Of a DNA stretch of 64,000 nt, positions 12,401-24,700 are shown piece by piece. Numbering within the stretch: position 1 is the first letter of the stretch; every line of letters begins with the position of its first letter. The notes beneath the pieces are model-generated. The model worked only from the letters and a program-made list of their open reading frames with translations. It was not told where the DNA came from and did not search any database. A program made the position numbers and the translations under genes. Source of the stretch: Patagioenas fasciata (Eukaryota; Chordata; Aves; Columbiformes; Columbidae); NCBI RefSeq assembly GCF_037038585.1, contig NC_092520.1, positions 146,133,104-146,197,103 of the forward strand, given 5' to 3'.

Positions 12401-15400
12401 TTCTGTTCCTTTTGTACGTGTGTGTGCATACATACATATAAACACACACGCATATTTTCCTGGCCATCCTTCAAGTCCCCTCCTCTGTTTAAAGAGGGAA
12501 GACCCTCTGTAGAAGGCAGAGCACCAAATTGCTGCTGGCTGTTCCTGGTGCAGCATGTGCAGATGAAATTATGGCTCAGAACAGGTATCTTCAAGTTACA
12601 GAAAAGAGCCCTGCGGGCCTAATCTTACATTAGCAGGCATTCCCACAGACAAATGCACATCTACATAACACAAGACACTCTCAAGAGTGGAGAGCCAGGA
12701 CAAGACAGTTGCCTTGTAGTGTAAAGAAGCAAGAAAATCATTACTCAAAGACTCAACATGAACTCTGACTGTATGCTACAGCACTTTGCCTATAATAATT
12801 AGATTACAAATATTAGCAGATGTCTTCACATTCCACAAAATTCACAAGGCAAAAACTTAGCATTTAACAATGGCAAGCACTTGCTTTTGTTCAGCATCAG
12901 AAGGTCAGTGGGAGAATGCACAGGCACAAGCTCCATATGCACAGCTATGCCAGGTGCTTCCCCAACACACACCAAGTTGCTCAGAGCAGTCAACACTTTT
13001 ACTAGGAAAAGATTTTGTCACCAGGGCCAACAAGACTAAGCAAACTCAGCAAGTTAGGGGAGCTCAGCTAGAGGTAGTCACTCATTACACAATTAAACAT
13101 AATTAAGCATGTGCGGACACCAAGGCTGTTCAAAAACAGCTATGGCAGGACCACTTAGGTGTAAGGCACATAATGTGATGTTTCCACTGACCTCTTGCCA
13201 AGCTTGAGTTAGCATGGTAGAAAAATCTTAATATTACTTCTGTATCAGTCTCAACACCTCCCTTGCCAGCCCAAAACTTGCAAAGACCTAAACTGGTACA
13301 GCTTTCATTACAGACAATGCCAAATATGCCAGGGCCAGTAATCCCGAAACAGAAGAACCGTAGGCAAACCAAGGTGGATGTACCTCAGCCGTACCAAAGC
13401 AGCACAACAACAGTGAAGAACCTAGTGTTTGCAGTGATACCTGAACTGAAGGCAAAAGGCAGCCACCCTTCTGAGAAGGGACTGGATGATCTAACTTACT
13501 CATCTATTACAGTGCAACAGTAAAATGGTTGTCTACAAGTTGGAGATGAGTGCAGTGCTTCAGACTTCAGAAGCATGACATGCATTTCTAGCAATGACCC
13601 ACAAACCCCCATACCTGTCATTCAGGCCACAAGCACATTTTAACCAAAGCTCTGGAGTGCCAAAAGTTTTGGAGGATATCATGCTAGGAGATGTATGCTT
13701 GGTCTGGCCTTACCAACTGAAGAAAAGCCATCAGACCAATTACCTTCATAATCTAGCACAGCATCCGACAAGAGGGCTCTTCAGGAGGGGTATCAGAATC
13801 AGGCAGACAGTGGCCTTTCCCAGGACTAACCTCCCACTTTAGATGTTGAGCACTTAGAGGTTGTGCAAAGACAGACTGTACCTTTGGAAAAATTAACTGA
13901 GGGCTGCCAAACACTACATGCATTAGTTAGCCATTGAACTGTATGCTCCACAGTACATGTTGGGGAGAAAGCACCACCACAGCGTTTTCCAAAACTTCAT
14001 CTTCTCATACTTAAATACCCTTCTGTTCTTGTTCACTGACTCTTTTGATACAGTCAAGCCCTACCAACTATAATACCTGGCCAATTGTGATACTATAGAC
14101 CTCTAGCATGTTTCCAGGTTGAAGAATCCAAATTCACTCAACAGTTTCAAATAACAGAGAAATCTCTTCTTCCTTTCCCAAACATTACCAAGCTCCATTA
14201 TGTTCCTCTCAAGGTAGACAGAAGACCAGAGCATCCCACAGCATTGCAAGACAGCAGCACACCATGGATTTATGCAGTGGCATCATCTTTCTGCTTCTCT
14301 AGGTTCTTCACTTCTGAAGCAGGTTTTTTATCTGCTGGTACTGAGTACCCACCTGATGCTTTCATGAAACTACCATAGACCCTTTTCTCCCAGGATTTCA
14401 TCCCTTTGGCAGCAGGTGTCCCTGATCCAACTACTTCATATCTCCAGGCTACTTTCTGCTCCTTCCTCCCACATGTTACTAGATGCCTACCTTTGGCAAG
14501 TGTCACACACCATCTTGTCACATAGCCTGCTACATCAGCATTCACCCATCTTCATCACGCTGAATACTGGATGCTGCTAAACCAATGAAGTGTTACTTTA
14601 CATGCATTTCTAGATTAGGTGGGGCTGTGCTGAGCACCACACAGTTTGCTCCCGCATACCAGCTCTGCTGGTTCTCTCTGCTGCAAGAGAGCTCCACCTC
14701 ATCTCAGCCATGCCTCTCCTCAATCAGCAATTCATCCCTTACAGGTTCTTACTCTAGTACTGCTTAGTTTCCCCAAGAGCTTTGAGGGTTCCAGGAGACA
14801 CTGAAAAAGCGAACTACCACTAACCACCACACTCACTCTCTCTCTCTCTCTCAAAGACTTGGGTTTCTGAAGGCTTCAAAATTAACAGCTTCTTGAAGTC
14901 TGAATTCCCCTTACAGTAGCCATTCTCTCTTCCCCAATGTCATATCTCCATCTGTACACAAACTTATTATTCTTAAAGAATCTTCTCCTCTGCCTACTCC
15001 AGAGGCACGAAGTGTACAACTCTCTACATAACCTAGAATAGCATTAAAAAAACCCAACAGCCTCAAATTCACTGCATTCCAACCCTCTGGCACTGAGGTA
15101 GGTAGTGAACAGGAGGTTTTACCTAATCAAAATGCATTTGTAGTTCTGAAGTAAATGTTGTGTGACCCTGGCAAGTTTGCTCATCAGCACCTGCTGTTCA
15201 CCTTTTCACCAATAAGTAAATTCAAGCCTGTGAGGGATTCAGAGTCAAAGATGGTTTAAAAAAGGGTATGTCCCAAGGTTTTCCCCAACCACATCCAGTA
15301 AGAGAAAGTCCCACAGCACTTCACTCTTAACACACTTTTATGCCTGGACAGATCACTTTCTGTAAGGACTTCCTGAAAGCTCACTAGTCCTAATGTAACT

Positions 15401-18400
15401 GAAGAGTAATATGTTACCTGGGTTTGCTTTTGCAAGTTATACCTAAAGCTTTCTTTTGGCTGGCCTTATTATATCTCTGTATTTAATCCACCAGCATTTA
15501 CAAGGCTATATTGCCTTCCTTTGGACACAGCTTCAGCTATTTGAGAGTCTGTCAATTTTTTTTTAATAGCCTGCTATATCCAGCTGTTTTGTTCTTGCTG
15601 CTTCCTCTTGCCCTCACTCAAGTCTCCAATGGAGGCAAACAGATGCCACCTAACATGCAATCTACAAATACATGCAGGTTTGCTGCAGACCATTTAAACT
15701 TCTCACCTGTTCTTCTGAGGCAACTTACATTAGAAAAAGGAGGTACTGTGTAAGTTTGATCACAGCTTCACAGGACCTCTTAGCTTCTCTTGCTCCAGAA
15801 GGTGCATTACATCTAATTAAATCATTGTCACCATTCCAGAGTATCACTTGGGCAATAGGACACCACACCCACAGACTATTCAGAAACAAGAAAATGCTTG
15901 TTCCTCCTACTGAGGGATGTGGGGGGTACATGTTTCCAAGGTCGAGAGCTAATCACTGATTGTGCCTTCAGGTTTAGAATCCAAATTGCACTCAGGCACA
16001 ACATTTTTGCTCAATTTATTTCCAATACTTAATGGACTTTTCACATCTCTGATGCAATAATATCAAAGCCTTCTTTCATACCAGGGTTGTCCCTGTCCTC
16101 TAGTGCTGCCTACCCCAAGACACCTTCTCTTTACACTGTGCATTGAAGCCTAAAATAGCCCAAGACATTGCTACTTTATTCCTCCATAGAGGACATGAAG
16201 TTCAGTAACACCATACCTGAAACTCCCCTCCGACAGTTTTGGTAGGGCACAGATACATGTACTGAGCTCCAAGAGCCAAGGACTCCTCCAGCTGGTCTAG
16301 AAATACACCTATCCCTGGCTAACCCCAGCTGCTGCATTTACTGCCTCTCAGTGCTTCCAGCCAGTTGCCAGGACACCCCAAAGAGAAGCATTTGTCTTCC
16401 TTCAGCCCTTCTTTCTCTTCCTCTTTTCCGCACATCCTAGCTGTGTTTAAGTGACCCAAGCCATTGCCTGGGAAAGACACTCAAAGAGATGCACCCTCAT
16501 GGCTCCTCCAGGCAGCAGCACCAACCTACAAGAGGTACAATCCCAACTCCTCCTCTCCTCCACTCTATAAGAGGTCAAGCTTGCATCCATGCTTACTGGG
16601 CACTCAAAGGTGCAAATAAAGCTTCTGAGCTTTCTTACCATGAAACCCCCACGCAACAGATGCTTCCCAAGCTAAATGAAAAGCCACTCCCTATTCTCAG
16701 CCCTGTGCCCTAGATAGCAAAATGGCAGTGCTCACCTTAGAAGCACTTTTGAGGCAATGCCTTTCCCACAACAAGCATTCTTGTACTATAAAACAGTTTG
16801 TACAAAGTCTATAGCTTTAAGATATATATATATATATACACGAAACCACAAAGCAAATGATGCCTATTTCCTCCTGTTTCAACAAGAGGTTTAGCACTTT
16901 ACTGACCCAGAGGTTTCAGCCAGTGTGTCATTAGACTTTTTCTTCTTACCACCAATAACCCTACAAATATGACGCCCCCTGCTCAACCTCTCTGTGAGTC
17001 TCAGGTGGCAATAAGTGCTTTTCTGTGCCTTTGTGAAGTTCCCTTGCACAACTTCCCTCAATTGCAGCCCAGTTCCACTGTCTTACTTGTGGAAACACAT
17101 TTTTAAGTTGAGATCACAAGCACTTTATTGCATCTTCTAGTCATCCCATGTGCAAAACTGTAACCGACTCCAGAAGTGGTTTCTTTCCACAGCTGCAACT
17201 TAATTTCTCCACATCAAAGGGTGAAAAGGAATCACGCATGTATTTCTCCACTGTAGCAGATAGCCAAGAGAAAATTAATTTTTGAACTTAACGCTTCACA
17301 CCTATACATTAGGCACACAGGCAGCTGCACTGCATTCTCTGTGTACTTTTCCATAAGGTGGACAATGCTAAATTCAGACATCCATACCCCAAGTCCTTGA
17401 GAAGCAGCCATAACCTCTCAGTTAAGCCACACTTTCTGACAATGCCTGGCAAACAAGAGATAGCCATGCCAGAAACCACAACAGAGATACAATTTTCACT
17501 TGTGGTGTGCTCCTACAGATTAAACTATATTAGGATTTTCTTTACAAGATGCTGCCTAGAAGATCTGAGGCAGAAGCCACAGCTTCAGCTGAAGCTCCTA
17601 CCAAGCTGAGTTTGCATACATGACAATAGTGACCACAAGTGTAACTTATCAGGAATCAGCTCAGCACCCTCCCTCACAGCCTTCACACCAAAAAAAGCTA
17701 CTGAGGAGTAGAAACTACAAGGAAAGTTTCTGTGTGAGCATTGTATGTACTGCTGAGGGGAAAAGCTACCTTCACATCTAACATCCTCTGCACACGTTAA
17801 CAGGCAGGACACTCAGTTTGCCTTATTCTAACAACGGTTCTACAAAAAAAAAAAAAAAAAAAAATAAGATGGGTACGTATCCCACTTAGACACCTCCCAC
17901 CGAGTACCTGACAGGCAGCACATTTAGTGCCGCAACAGGTAACCGGGCGCCGCATCCACCCTGTGACCGGCCCGAGGACACGCCCGTCCCGCCGAGACCA
18001 GGCGGCTCCGGGCCCCGCGGGGCAGGAGGCGCCCGCCCGGAGCGCCCCGCCCGGCGACGGGGAGAACGGCGCGGAGACGCCGCCGCCGCCCTGCCCGGAC
18101 ACAGGTACAGCGACCGCCCCGGGAAGTCCCGGGAGCGGCAAGGTAAGCCCCTAGAAAGTCAGGGTTGGGGGAGTAGGGCCAGGCACCCCTCACCCCCTTC
18201 GCCTAGAGAAGAGGAAGGCGTGGAAAACAAGTAAGAAAACCGGCATAAAACCAAGCAACTAAAAAACCCGAACAAACCACCACTCCCAGTACTTTGCCCT
18301 CCCCATGGCTACCTCCCGGGCAGCCCCGCAGGGTTGCGCCGGGCGTGGAGCGAGGGAAGAAGCACAGCTCGCTGCGCCCCAGGCTCCATCTCAGGGAATC

Positions 18401-18493
18401 CCCTGGGGCCGGGCGCGTATCCCTCACCCAAAAAATGAAGTTGAAGCCGAAGAGCAGGTACTTGATGCACTTGGTGCCTCCTTTGACAGGCAT
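362..18493 (-). CDS. CD9: CD9 tetraspanin, coding exons 1-6 of a gene that continues off the left edge
   Basis: Six minus-strand exons splice with GT/AG ends and matching phases into 175 codons. Known role: CD9 is a four-pass plasma-membrane tetraspanin that organises membrane microdomains with integrins and IgSF partners, and acts in cell adhesion, migration and sperm-egg fusion. Seen: N-terminus [11 protein letters not shown]1 across exons 1-2, a small extracellular loop with NNTT, TM2 with [19 protein letters not shown]3 with EIAAAIWG, and the start of the large loop with the tetraspanin CCG signature and a DTCPKK cysteine. Membrane-proximal cysteines (C9, GCC, SQC) match the known palmitoylation sites of the family. 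Human CD9 is 228 residues, so about 50 C-terminal residues (end of the large loop, TM4, tail) are missing. Intron 1 is about 12.2 kb. CD81 and other paralogues fit less well. The gene is divergent from VWF. Confidence 0.96.
452..1023 (-). other. CD9 intron 5
   Basis: A 572-bp intron between exons 5 and 6 with gtaagt and ttgtag ends. Nothing further was recognised in it. Confidence 0.85.
1024..1116 (-). CDS. CD9: CD9 coding exon 5 (first helices of the large extracellular loop)
   Basis: The acceptor is ...tcctatag and the donor gtaagt. The exon is 93 bp, 31 codons, phase 0/0, starting [15 protein letters not shown] and ending [10 protein letters not shown]. It aligns with the loop segment that in mammals reads like VIKEVQEFYKDTYNK...RETLKAIHYA (from memory). 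The middle (KRSQAGA) and the end (FQVA) differ from the usual pattern. Confidence 0.93.
1117..2035 (-). other. CD9 intron 4
   Basis: A 919-bp intron with gtaggt and ctatag ends. A CR1 fragment takes up its first part next to the exon 4 donor. The rest shows nothing recognisable. Confidence 0.85.
1828..2014 (-). mobile_element. CR1 LINE 3' fragment
   Basis: Plus strand begins tcatagaatggtttgagtc and continues with cccatccaacctgattttga and ctgggtaacctgttccagc, the reverse complement of a CR1 3' end. The element is truncated at its 5' end and lies in the same orientation as CD9. It contains only 3'-end sequence, with no coding capacity. The inner boundary is approximate. Confidence 0.9.
2036..2110 (-). 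CDS. CD9: CD9 coding exon 4 (TM3)
   Basis: The acceptor is tcttttctag and the donor gtaggt. The exon is 75 bp, 25 codons, phase 0/0. It codes [19 protein letters not shown] and then FANKEK. This is a hydrophobic helix with the acidic residue and AAAIWG typical of tetraspanin TM3, followed by the first charged residues of the large loop. A CR1 fragment ends about 20 bp past the donor. Confidence 0.95.
2111..3275 (-). other. CD9 intron 3
   Basis: A 1,165-bp intron between exons 3 and 4 with a gtaagt donor and tttctag acceptor. No repeat or further exon was recognised. Confidence 0.85.
3276..3373 (-). CDS. CD9: CD9 coding exon 3 (TM2 and inner loop)
   Basis: The exon is 98 bp: 2 bases completing a glycine codon split with exon 2, then 32 codons. 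It codes [19 protein letters not shown], then [14 protein letters not shown], with donor gtaagt. TM2 and the short cytosolic loop are nearly identical to mammalian CD9. The GCC and SQC cysteines match known palmitoylation positions. Confidence 0.96.
3374..6152 (-). other. CD9 intron 2
   Basis: A 2.8-kb intron with a gtaagc donor and ctccctag acceptor. It contains one copy of a 66-bp sequence (5885-5950) that recurs in intron 1. Nothing else was recognised. Confidence 0.85.
5885..5950. repeat. Copy A of a diverged direct repeat flanking CD9 exon 2
   Basis: Aligns by eye with 8098-8165 at about 80% identity (shared gctgggaaaaaga, tgata.aca.tgcata and aagagga.ctgcag). Same orientation, in intron 2, about 200 bp from exon 2. 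The family is not recognised. Confidence 0.7.
6153..6255 (-). CDS. CD9: CD9 coding exon 2 (end of TM1 and small extracellular loop)
   Basis: The acceptor is ttcttacag and the donor gtaagc. The exon is 103 bp, 34 codons plus one base. It codes [20 protein letters not shown] and then [14 protein letters not shown], with the final G split. The NNTT stretch holds potential N-glycosylation sequons in the small loop. Confidence 0.95.
8098..8165. repeat. Copy B of a diverged direct repeat flanking CD9 exon 2
   Basis: Partner of 5885-5950, in CD9 intron 1. Similarity fades quickly on both sides, so the shared unit is about 66-70 bp. It may be a small transposon relict or an old local duplication. 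Confidence 0.7.
14835..14852. repeat. (CT)n microsatellite
   Basis: Uninterrupted CT dinucleotides, about nine units, in CD9 intron 1. Confidence 0.9.
16822..16839. repeat. (AT)n microsatellite
   Basis: Alternating AT for about nine units in CD9 intron 1. Confidence 0.9.
17844..17864. repeat. A21 homopolymer
   Basis: A run of 21 A just inside the intron-1 edge of the CpG island. No retrotransposon body was recognised next to it. Confidence 0.9.
18428..18493 (-). CDS. CD9: CD9 coding exon 1 with the start codon
   Basis: ATG at 18493 opens 22 codons, [12 protein letters not shown] and [10 protein letters not shown], before a gtgagg donor. The 22 residues appear identical to mammalian CD9 as recalled. 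The context gccactATGc has A at -3, a good Kozak base. The frame stays open upstream only from non-ATG codons, so this ATG is the start. It lies inside the CpG island. The cytosolic N-terminus carries the palmitoylated C9. Confidence 0.96.
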
Positions 18494-18539
18494 AGTGGCG
18501 GTAGAGACGGTCGCAGCTGGGACACCACTACCCGACACC

Positions 18540-18760
18540 ACTCCTTAAATCCGTCTCTCCTGCTTCTCTCCCGGGCTGCCCCCTCCCGCGGCTGCCCGGC
18601 CCCTTGCCCGGCCCCCTCCCCGCCCCCGGGCCGCGCCCCGGCCAGGCCGCCCAATGACCTGCGCTTTCCACCGTCCTGCACCTGCCCCCGCCCCGCCCCA
18701 GAAGCGGCCTCCTCCCCTCCCAAACCCTCGCCGGGGCCTGGACAGGGGATGCGGGGGAGC
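18540..18760 (-). promoter_or_regulatory. CD9: Probable CD9 core promoter and 5' UTR (GC boxes, inverted CCAAT)
   Basis: Upstream of the CD9 ATG on the minus strand are clustered GC boxes (plus strand ccccgccccgcccc at about 18686-18699 and cccgccccc at about 18617-18625). A CCAAT on the plus strand at 18651-18655 reads as inverted CCAAT for CD9. No clear TATA box was seen. This is the usual layout of a CpG-island housekeeping-type promoter. The start site cannot be placed exactly from sequence. Confidence 0.6.
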
Positions 18761-21700
18761 CCGGGGCGGGGTTTCCCAGGATTGGGTTTCCCACCCACGG
18801 CCCCGCGCGTCCCGTGTACGGGCGTCGCTCTCGTTGCGGGGATGCTCTGTTGCCGCGCCCAGCTGCCGTCCGAGGGAAATAATTCAACGCTGTATCAGTG
18901 TAACGTGCAAAAAAAAAAAAAAGGGTAGATTGCAGCTGCGTGCGGGGCAATAGTTTACCTGCTCTTGCATAGGTTTAGTTTAACTGAAATGCATCACTCT
19001 AGATTAAATGAGTGTTTTCCTGTACAAGATAATTCTACAGCACCGTTTAAATGCTTGAGTCTTTCATATATGTCTGTACAAAGGTAGAAGTATGCATTTT
19101 AGGAAAAATTAGGTGGTTTTGGATAAGTTTCAGCCCGCCAACTGATGCACCGTAACTGGTTGTGCACATGCCCTTAAGTCACCCCAGCTGTGAGAGAAAA
19201 CATGTTAGATTTCAGTGAAGAATTTGCCTTTGATTTTAATGGAAAGCTCTGCACTCAACTTCTGAGTCTGTTAGCTCAGAATGAAAACTGAGGGCTTGTA
19301 ACTTAATTTAATACAGTGTGATTAGAAATTCAGCAGTTATCAAGAGTCAAAAAAACCCTGAGCAGAACAGAAAAGACTTATTGATATGCAAATAAAAAAA
19401 TGTTGTAGTTACTGTTGCCAAAATAAATGATAAGATAGAGCACATTCCAGAGCTGATACGGTGGAGGAGACTTTGAATTGTGCAGCTGTTTCCCAGAGCA
19501 GGTTGCAAAACATCAATATATTTTCATTAGAAAACAAGGCAGAAAAATAAAGAGCTAGGAAAAATTCCAAGATTATTGTGAGTACACAAGCGCAGCCAAA
19601 CCAAGAGGCCTCTGCTGCTGCTGCACCACTGGTAGAAATGGAAAAGCAGAGTATGAGAAGTGCGGCAGACTGTTGCGTTGCTGTTCGTGAATCATGCCTG
19701 GCTATAGCCAAGCATCCAAGTGGCCTGATGGTCTGTGTCTGAAAACAGAAGAGTGGGGAGCCGTGGCATATTAAATAATGCCAACAGAAGTTTTCTGCTG
19801 CTCTTAGTTTGGAGTCTATGAATGAGATGGTAGAAGATGAGCTTGACTCCAGAGACGAAGGTGTATGGTGCTTAACTCAGAGTAAACTCTGTCTCCTGCA
19901 TTTTGTTTTTTTATATAAGTCAGTAAAGGGAACCAGAAGGATGGAGGCTGGCCACAACAACATAGATCCAGCAAAGCTGAAATTAGTAAATTCACGTGAC
20001 TAAACTCTTGTGGTAACTGTAAACTGAAGCAGTGAAAGTCCTGTGTCTCACTTGTGATCTAGGACTCATTTCAATATCTGGCTTTTGGGGATTTTTTTTG
20101 TAACTTTGCCATTAAGAATGTATGCCTGTTAGTTAATATCAGTAATACAGCTTTTCTTAAGTTTCTAAAGTTAAGTATAAAAGAAAAACTTTGGATAGCC
20201 CTCCTCCAGCTTTTTATTATTTAGCTTTTCATGCTTACATCGCGTTAAATCAACTCCATCAAAATTCATGGGCAGTAACCTTTTGATCATAGGCAAGAAA
20301 GGGACTTTTTGGATTAAAACCTCCTATGAGTTTGTACTTACTTAAAATTAAATTCTCCCCATTCATCCAGGGAATTAATTTATGAAGAACTGAAACACAT
20401 TGTTGCATTTTTAGTATTCTCAAGAGTATGGAATGAAAATATTTAGAATTTTTCCTTATCTTGTTTTTGTTTTTTTTTTTTTTTTTTTGTTCCATATGAA
20501 GGCTCTGGAGAGGACATTCATGTGTCAGTTTTTGAGAGTCTGATGGTCGTGTAGATACACCTCTCTGAACGTACCTGAACTTTTCTGACTATTGGAATAG
20601 ATAGTAATCAACAGAATTTCTACATAATAGAAATCACTAATGGAAATTCAAGACCCTTCTAGAAGTACTTCAGAATGATTTATTATTTTAAAACCTTGGG
20701 ATAATAGGCCAAAATGTTTTACATAAAATATTTATTATCTACACTTCAAATTGTACCGGAGGGTTAAAGAGTTATTTTGTTCTACTGAAACAGCAAAGAG
20801 CAAACTTGGGATATCGCTGATAAGAAGTCTGAGTTTACCAAAAGCCTCTTAAAATTACCTTTCTAATCATCTAGACATGACGCTGACTTAGTTTTCATAT
20901 ACAGATAAGCTGAATTATTTTCTTCTATTTTAATGTGAAACTAAATGTTTTGTTTGGACCAATAGTGAAGAGAAGTGTTTGCTTTTCACTGGGAAGCGTT
21001 TTCCCATCAGACTGCACTATCCAAAGGACCTTGATCCTTTGATAATTATAGCAAGGCAAAGCAAATGGGGGATTTGTCTCCTAACTGTACTAAAGGATGG
21101 TAGGAACCACTGGTAAGTACTGAAGAAGTACTGAGGTTCACAGCTCCCTTAACCCATTTTCTACATATTTCTACCTTTACGAATATGTGAAGGACTATTG
21201 TCAACCAGCTTGATGCCTTTAACCTTCTTTGCATAAACAATTTCAGATCATTTACAATGTTTCTTTCAACTCCCTTAAACAGCCAGGCATAAACTATTCA
21301 AACCACAGAGAGATAAACTACAAAGGTTTCCCCAGTGAAGGACAGAGATGAACACAGTTTCTTGAGAAGTATGGATTAGAGAAGAAAAATAATAACAATT
21401 TTCTTCTTCATAGAGAAATAACATCTCTGACTGTACAAGCTAGTCAGAAAAGAAAAAAGAAGGTTGTTTTTCTTGCTTTTTAGCTTCAGTGATTTTTGCT
21501 TTCTTTGTAAGTGGTGACTTTGGTATGCTATGTACTGGAAGTGGCCATCGGATGAGGGAGGGGGCTGTACAACCACACTGATTCTCTGCTGTAAGGGAGT
21601 TGTGAGTTTAGGATGACCCAAATGACACTGGCATAGGGTCTGTGGATTCCTATTTCCTCTTACCTCTGAAAATCCATGCTTGAGTTCATCCACGAAACTT

Positions 21701-24700
21701 CAGGATAAATGCTTGTCTTCTTTTGGCCTAACCTTTTCAAGCAAATTTTGCAAGTACTTACTTTGGCTATTTTAAATGCAGCAATAGTTTGGAACGGTGT
21801 GATATAGGGGAGAGAGTTGAGGTATATATATAGGTCGTTCTTGCTGGCTTTCGCGTCTGAGGCTGCAAGGGAGTGGCTGGTCTTGGAGCTGGAGAGTCAA
21901 GATTTTCATTCTACTGCAAAAATGACTCATAGGATCAGTCATGCTGATAACACTATGTCAAAGGCACTGGCCTTTTTCTACTCCTGGAGGAAAAGTGTTT
22001 GGTGTTTGGTATCCATAACAGGTAAATTCTGGAAGACCTTATGCTGTGAGTAAACCTGTGTATCCTGGAAGTTTGTCTACTTTCTGCCATGAAGAATCCA
22101 AAAAGCTCTGTGGGGTTTCACTAGAAATTAGGTCTTCCTCTATAACTGGCAGCGTAGCTGGAAGTAAAGACCTGAAACCAGACCCCTTTATTTTCTATGT
22201 TTTAATTCATACCTTTTAACCAAGATTTGAAGAAGATGAGATTTAGGCATATCCTTGCAAATATTTGGTATAAAACCTTTGTGTACAATATACTAGCAGA
22301 GATAATGCCAGGAGAGAAGCTGGAGAATCCCAATGTGAACTTAGGAACGTTGATAAAAAATTTTTATAATCAGTTATTGTTTTCAAACTCTGAGATAAAA
22401 TGCATGGAATAAAAAACAAAAATGTTTTGTTCTTAGTTGTTTAAGTTTAAACTTTTAGTCAACGTATATTAATCAATTTCAAATAATTCAGACTCTCTTT
22501 TACTATTACCAATAATGAAAGTACGTCATTTCAGGAAGGAAGGATGAGGAAAATGTCATAGTTTTACCTAGGGAAAAGAAAACACACCTGCTTTTCTAAT
22601 TGCCATGGAATACAAAAAATAGTCTTGATGACCCTTAATTTTCCATAGAATCAGTTTGACGCCACTGAATATGAAAGCCTACAGCTCAACTCCTTTTCAA
22701 GTGGAATCACTATTAAAGACCCATATGTTGCAGATAGTAGTAGTACTTGTATCTGGCTTTCAATATGTGGGCAGTCTTTTGCTTGTAGGATGGAAGTCCA
22801 AATGTTTAATCAACAGTAGGCTGTTGGTAGTGACAAATTCTCTGACTATGAAGGATTGCAAAATGCGTTTTTGGAAATCATGACTGTAACAGTATGCAGC
22901 TGAAAGTGTGATTCATCTAACTACTGCTGTTCTGATGTCTGTGTTGTGTCAGACCTCTTGCTATAAATGAAGTTATTTTCAGATCAGAGGGCAGAAGTGG
23001 GGCCACAGGCTGTGGCTGCTGTTGGGGTGCATGCAGTTAGGTGGGTTCTTGAGCACAGGGACCTACAATGTGCCACATCTCCCTTGGGCTGTAGAGGATC
23101 TAGCTACCTAGGGACAACCTTTCTAGATGTCAGATTAAAAGTCAGGTCATCTAAACACTTTTATGGAACCTGTGAAAAGGTCCCAGCTTTGCAGATTCAT
23201 GAGAGAGAGGTACAGGTGGCATCAGAAAAGACTGAAATGGTCGGAGATCTGTGTCTCAAAGCCAAGAAAACAGAGACCACAGTGTGTTTTTTCATTCTCC
23301 TGAGCAGGTGTCAATGCCCGCCAAAGGTGACTGACTCTAAATCATAGCCTTGACTGGAAGTCTGACAAAGTGCCATTTAGAATAAATTAAATTGTTGCTC
23401 TAAACAAAAAGCTTCCCTTGGTGTGAGTGGATGGTGTAAACCAATCATACATGCTCTCTTGCATTTTTATTCTGTACTTCATACTCAGCTACCTCTGGTT
23501 TTCATCTGTATGTCCAGTGGAAGAAATAAGTCATATACACATAGCTTTCAAAACATCTGGGATTTCTTCCAAGTGCTGCTGCCTCAGGGCTAGTCTCTAG
23601 TAGTTTTACATTGCTGGAATGACAAGGAACTACTGCATATATTTAATCATATTTCATTTAAAATGTGAACACTACTCTATATAGCCAGGCACTAGTGCAT
23701 GTCTCAAACACAGACTATTAGCAGAATGGATCAGAAAGTACTTTAATCAGTGCTGTGTGGCAGCCCCAATGGCATGGATACTTAAACTAGTGCTTTACCA
23801 AGAGCTAACAGTTGCCTGGATTTAATAGGCATTTGGGAAGCTCTTTTTTTTTTATCCCTTCAGAAAAAAAAAAGTGATTGCAAGCTATGATCCCAACTCT
23901 GAAGCGATTTCTGGTCTTTATTCTGTTCCCAGGAGGAGCTCCGTGATCTTTCACAGATTTCTTCCTGACAGTCAATGTTCACTGTGTCTGCTTGGCTTGG
24001 GCTGCCCAAATTGGTTGCATCTATTTGATCAAGTCAAGGGGATGTGCATTGGGAGGCAGTGGTGGCATCAAGGAGAAGGTGTTCACATTTTGTCACCTAG
24101 GGCTGCCAATGCTATTGTAGGGTCTGTTGGTCCTCACGCTCCTTCTGCTTCCTCCTTTCTCTCTGTTTTTCCTTAGTGCTCCTTTCCTGGGTGTTGGCAT
24201 CTTGTACCCAACAATGCAAATTCACCTGGGTTCCCCCCAGGTCTGCTTTTGGGGGGTGCTGCTGGGATGCTCTGCTGGGGCAGCTAGAGATGGATTTCTA
24301 GGTGTTTTCCCAAATTCCCCGGCTGCCCCGGTGTCCCTCTTGCACATGATCCAACTCATGGAGGGCAATACAGCATGGGCTGAGGAGATACCTGGGTTTT
24401 TCTTCTTGCTGCTAGGTGGCTGACTGGGAAATCGTCAAGGCTTTAGTCTTAATCTGAGGTTAATGGTGATGTTATGACTTTTACAATTTAAATTTCTCGT
24501 GCAAAACAGTATGAATACTCTGGGAGAATCTTAATTAGCCATGTTTATAAATACTTTTGTATGTGTAAGTATAAATATTTTTTACACCTGGCTAGGAACA
24601 CTGAAGCTATGTGACTGAGCTTTAAAATGCTTAGGTTTCAACTAACATTCAGTTTAAGAAAGCAGGAAAAATAATGTTTAACAGTGGAGAAAGTGGAAAT

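Larger units (their letters stand above)
6256..18427 (-). other. CD9 intron 1
   Basis: A 12.2-kb first intron with a gtgagg donor and cttacag acceptor. It contains repeat copy B, simple repeats (about 12417-12456, 14835-14852, 16822-16839, 17844-17864) and the inner part of the CpG island. No CR1 element and no convincing coding exon were seen. Open frames here are short and unlike known proteins. Confidence 0.85.
17925..18850. promoter_or_regulatory. CpG island over CD9 exon 1
   Basis: Dense CG dinucleotides and high G+C run from about 17925 to 18160 and again from about 18300 to 18850, against AT-rich flanks. It covers CD9 exon 1, its upstream region and the first 500 bases of intron 1. 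It is the only clear CpG island in the window. An A21 run (17844-17864) and an A-run (about 18909-18923) bound it. Confidence 0.8.

Noticed and set aside
18494-18541. In-frame N-terminal extension of CD9 beyond the ATG
   Set aside because: The extension begins with GTG and not ATG, and the ATG at 18493 gives exactly the conserved MPVKGG start.
18305-18928. A 207-codon ATG open frame on the plus strand across CD9 exon 1
   Set aside because: It lies in the CpG island, is rich in P, A, G and R from composition, is antisense to a real conserved exon, and ends in a poly-A run coding KKKKK. GC-rich DNA has few stops, so this is expected by chance.
22967-23347. A 126-codon open frame in the intergenic region
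   Set aside because: No recognisable domain, no conserved-looking motif and no flanking exon structure. Length is within chance for 64 kb in six frames.
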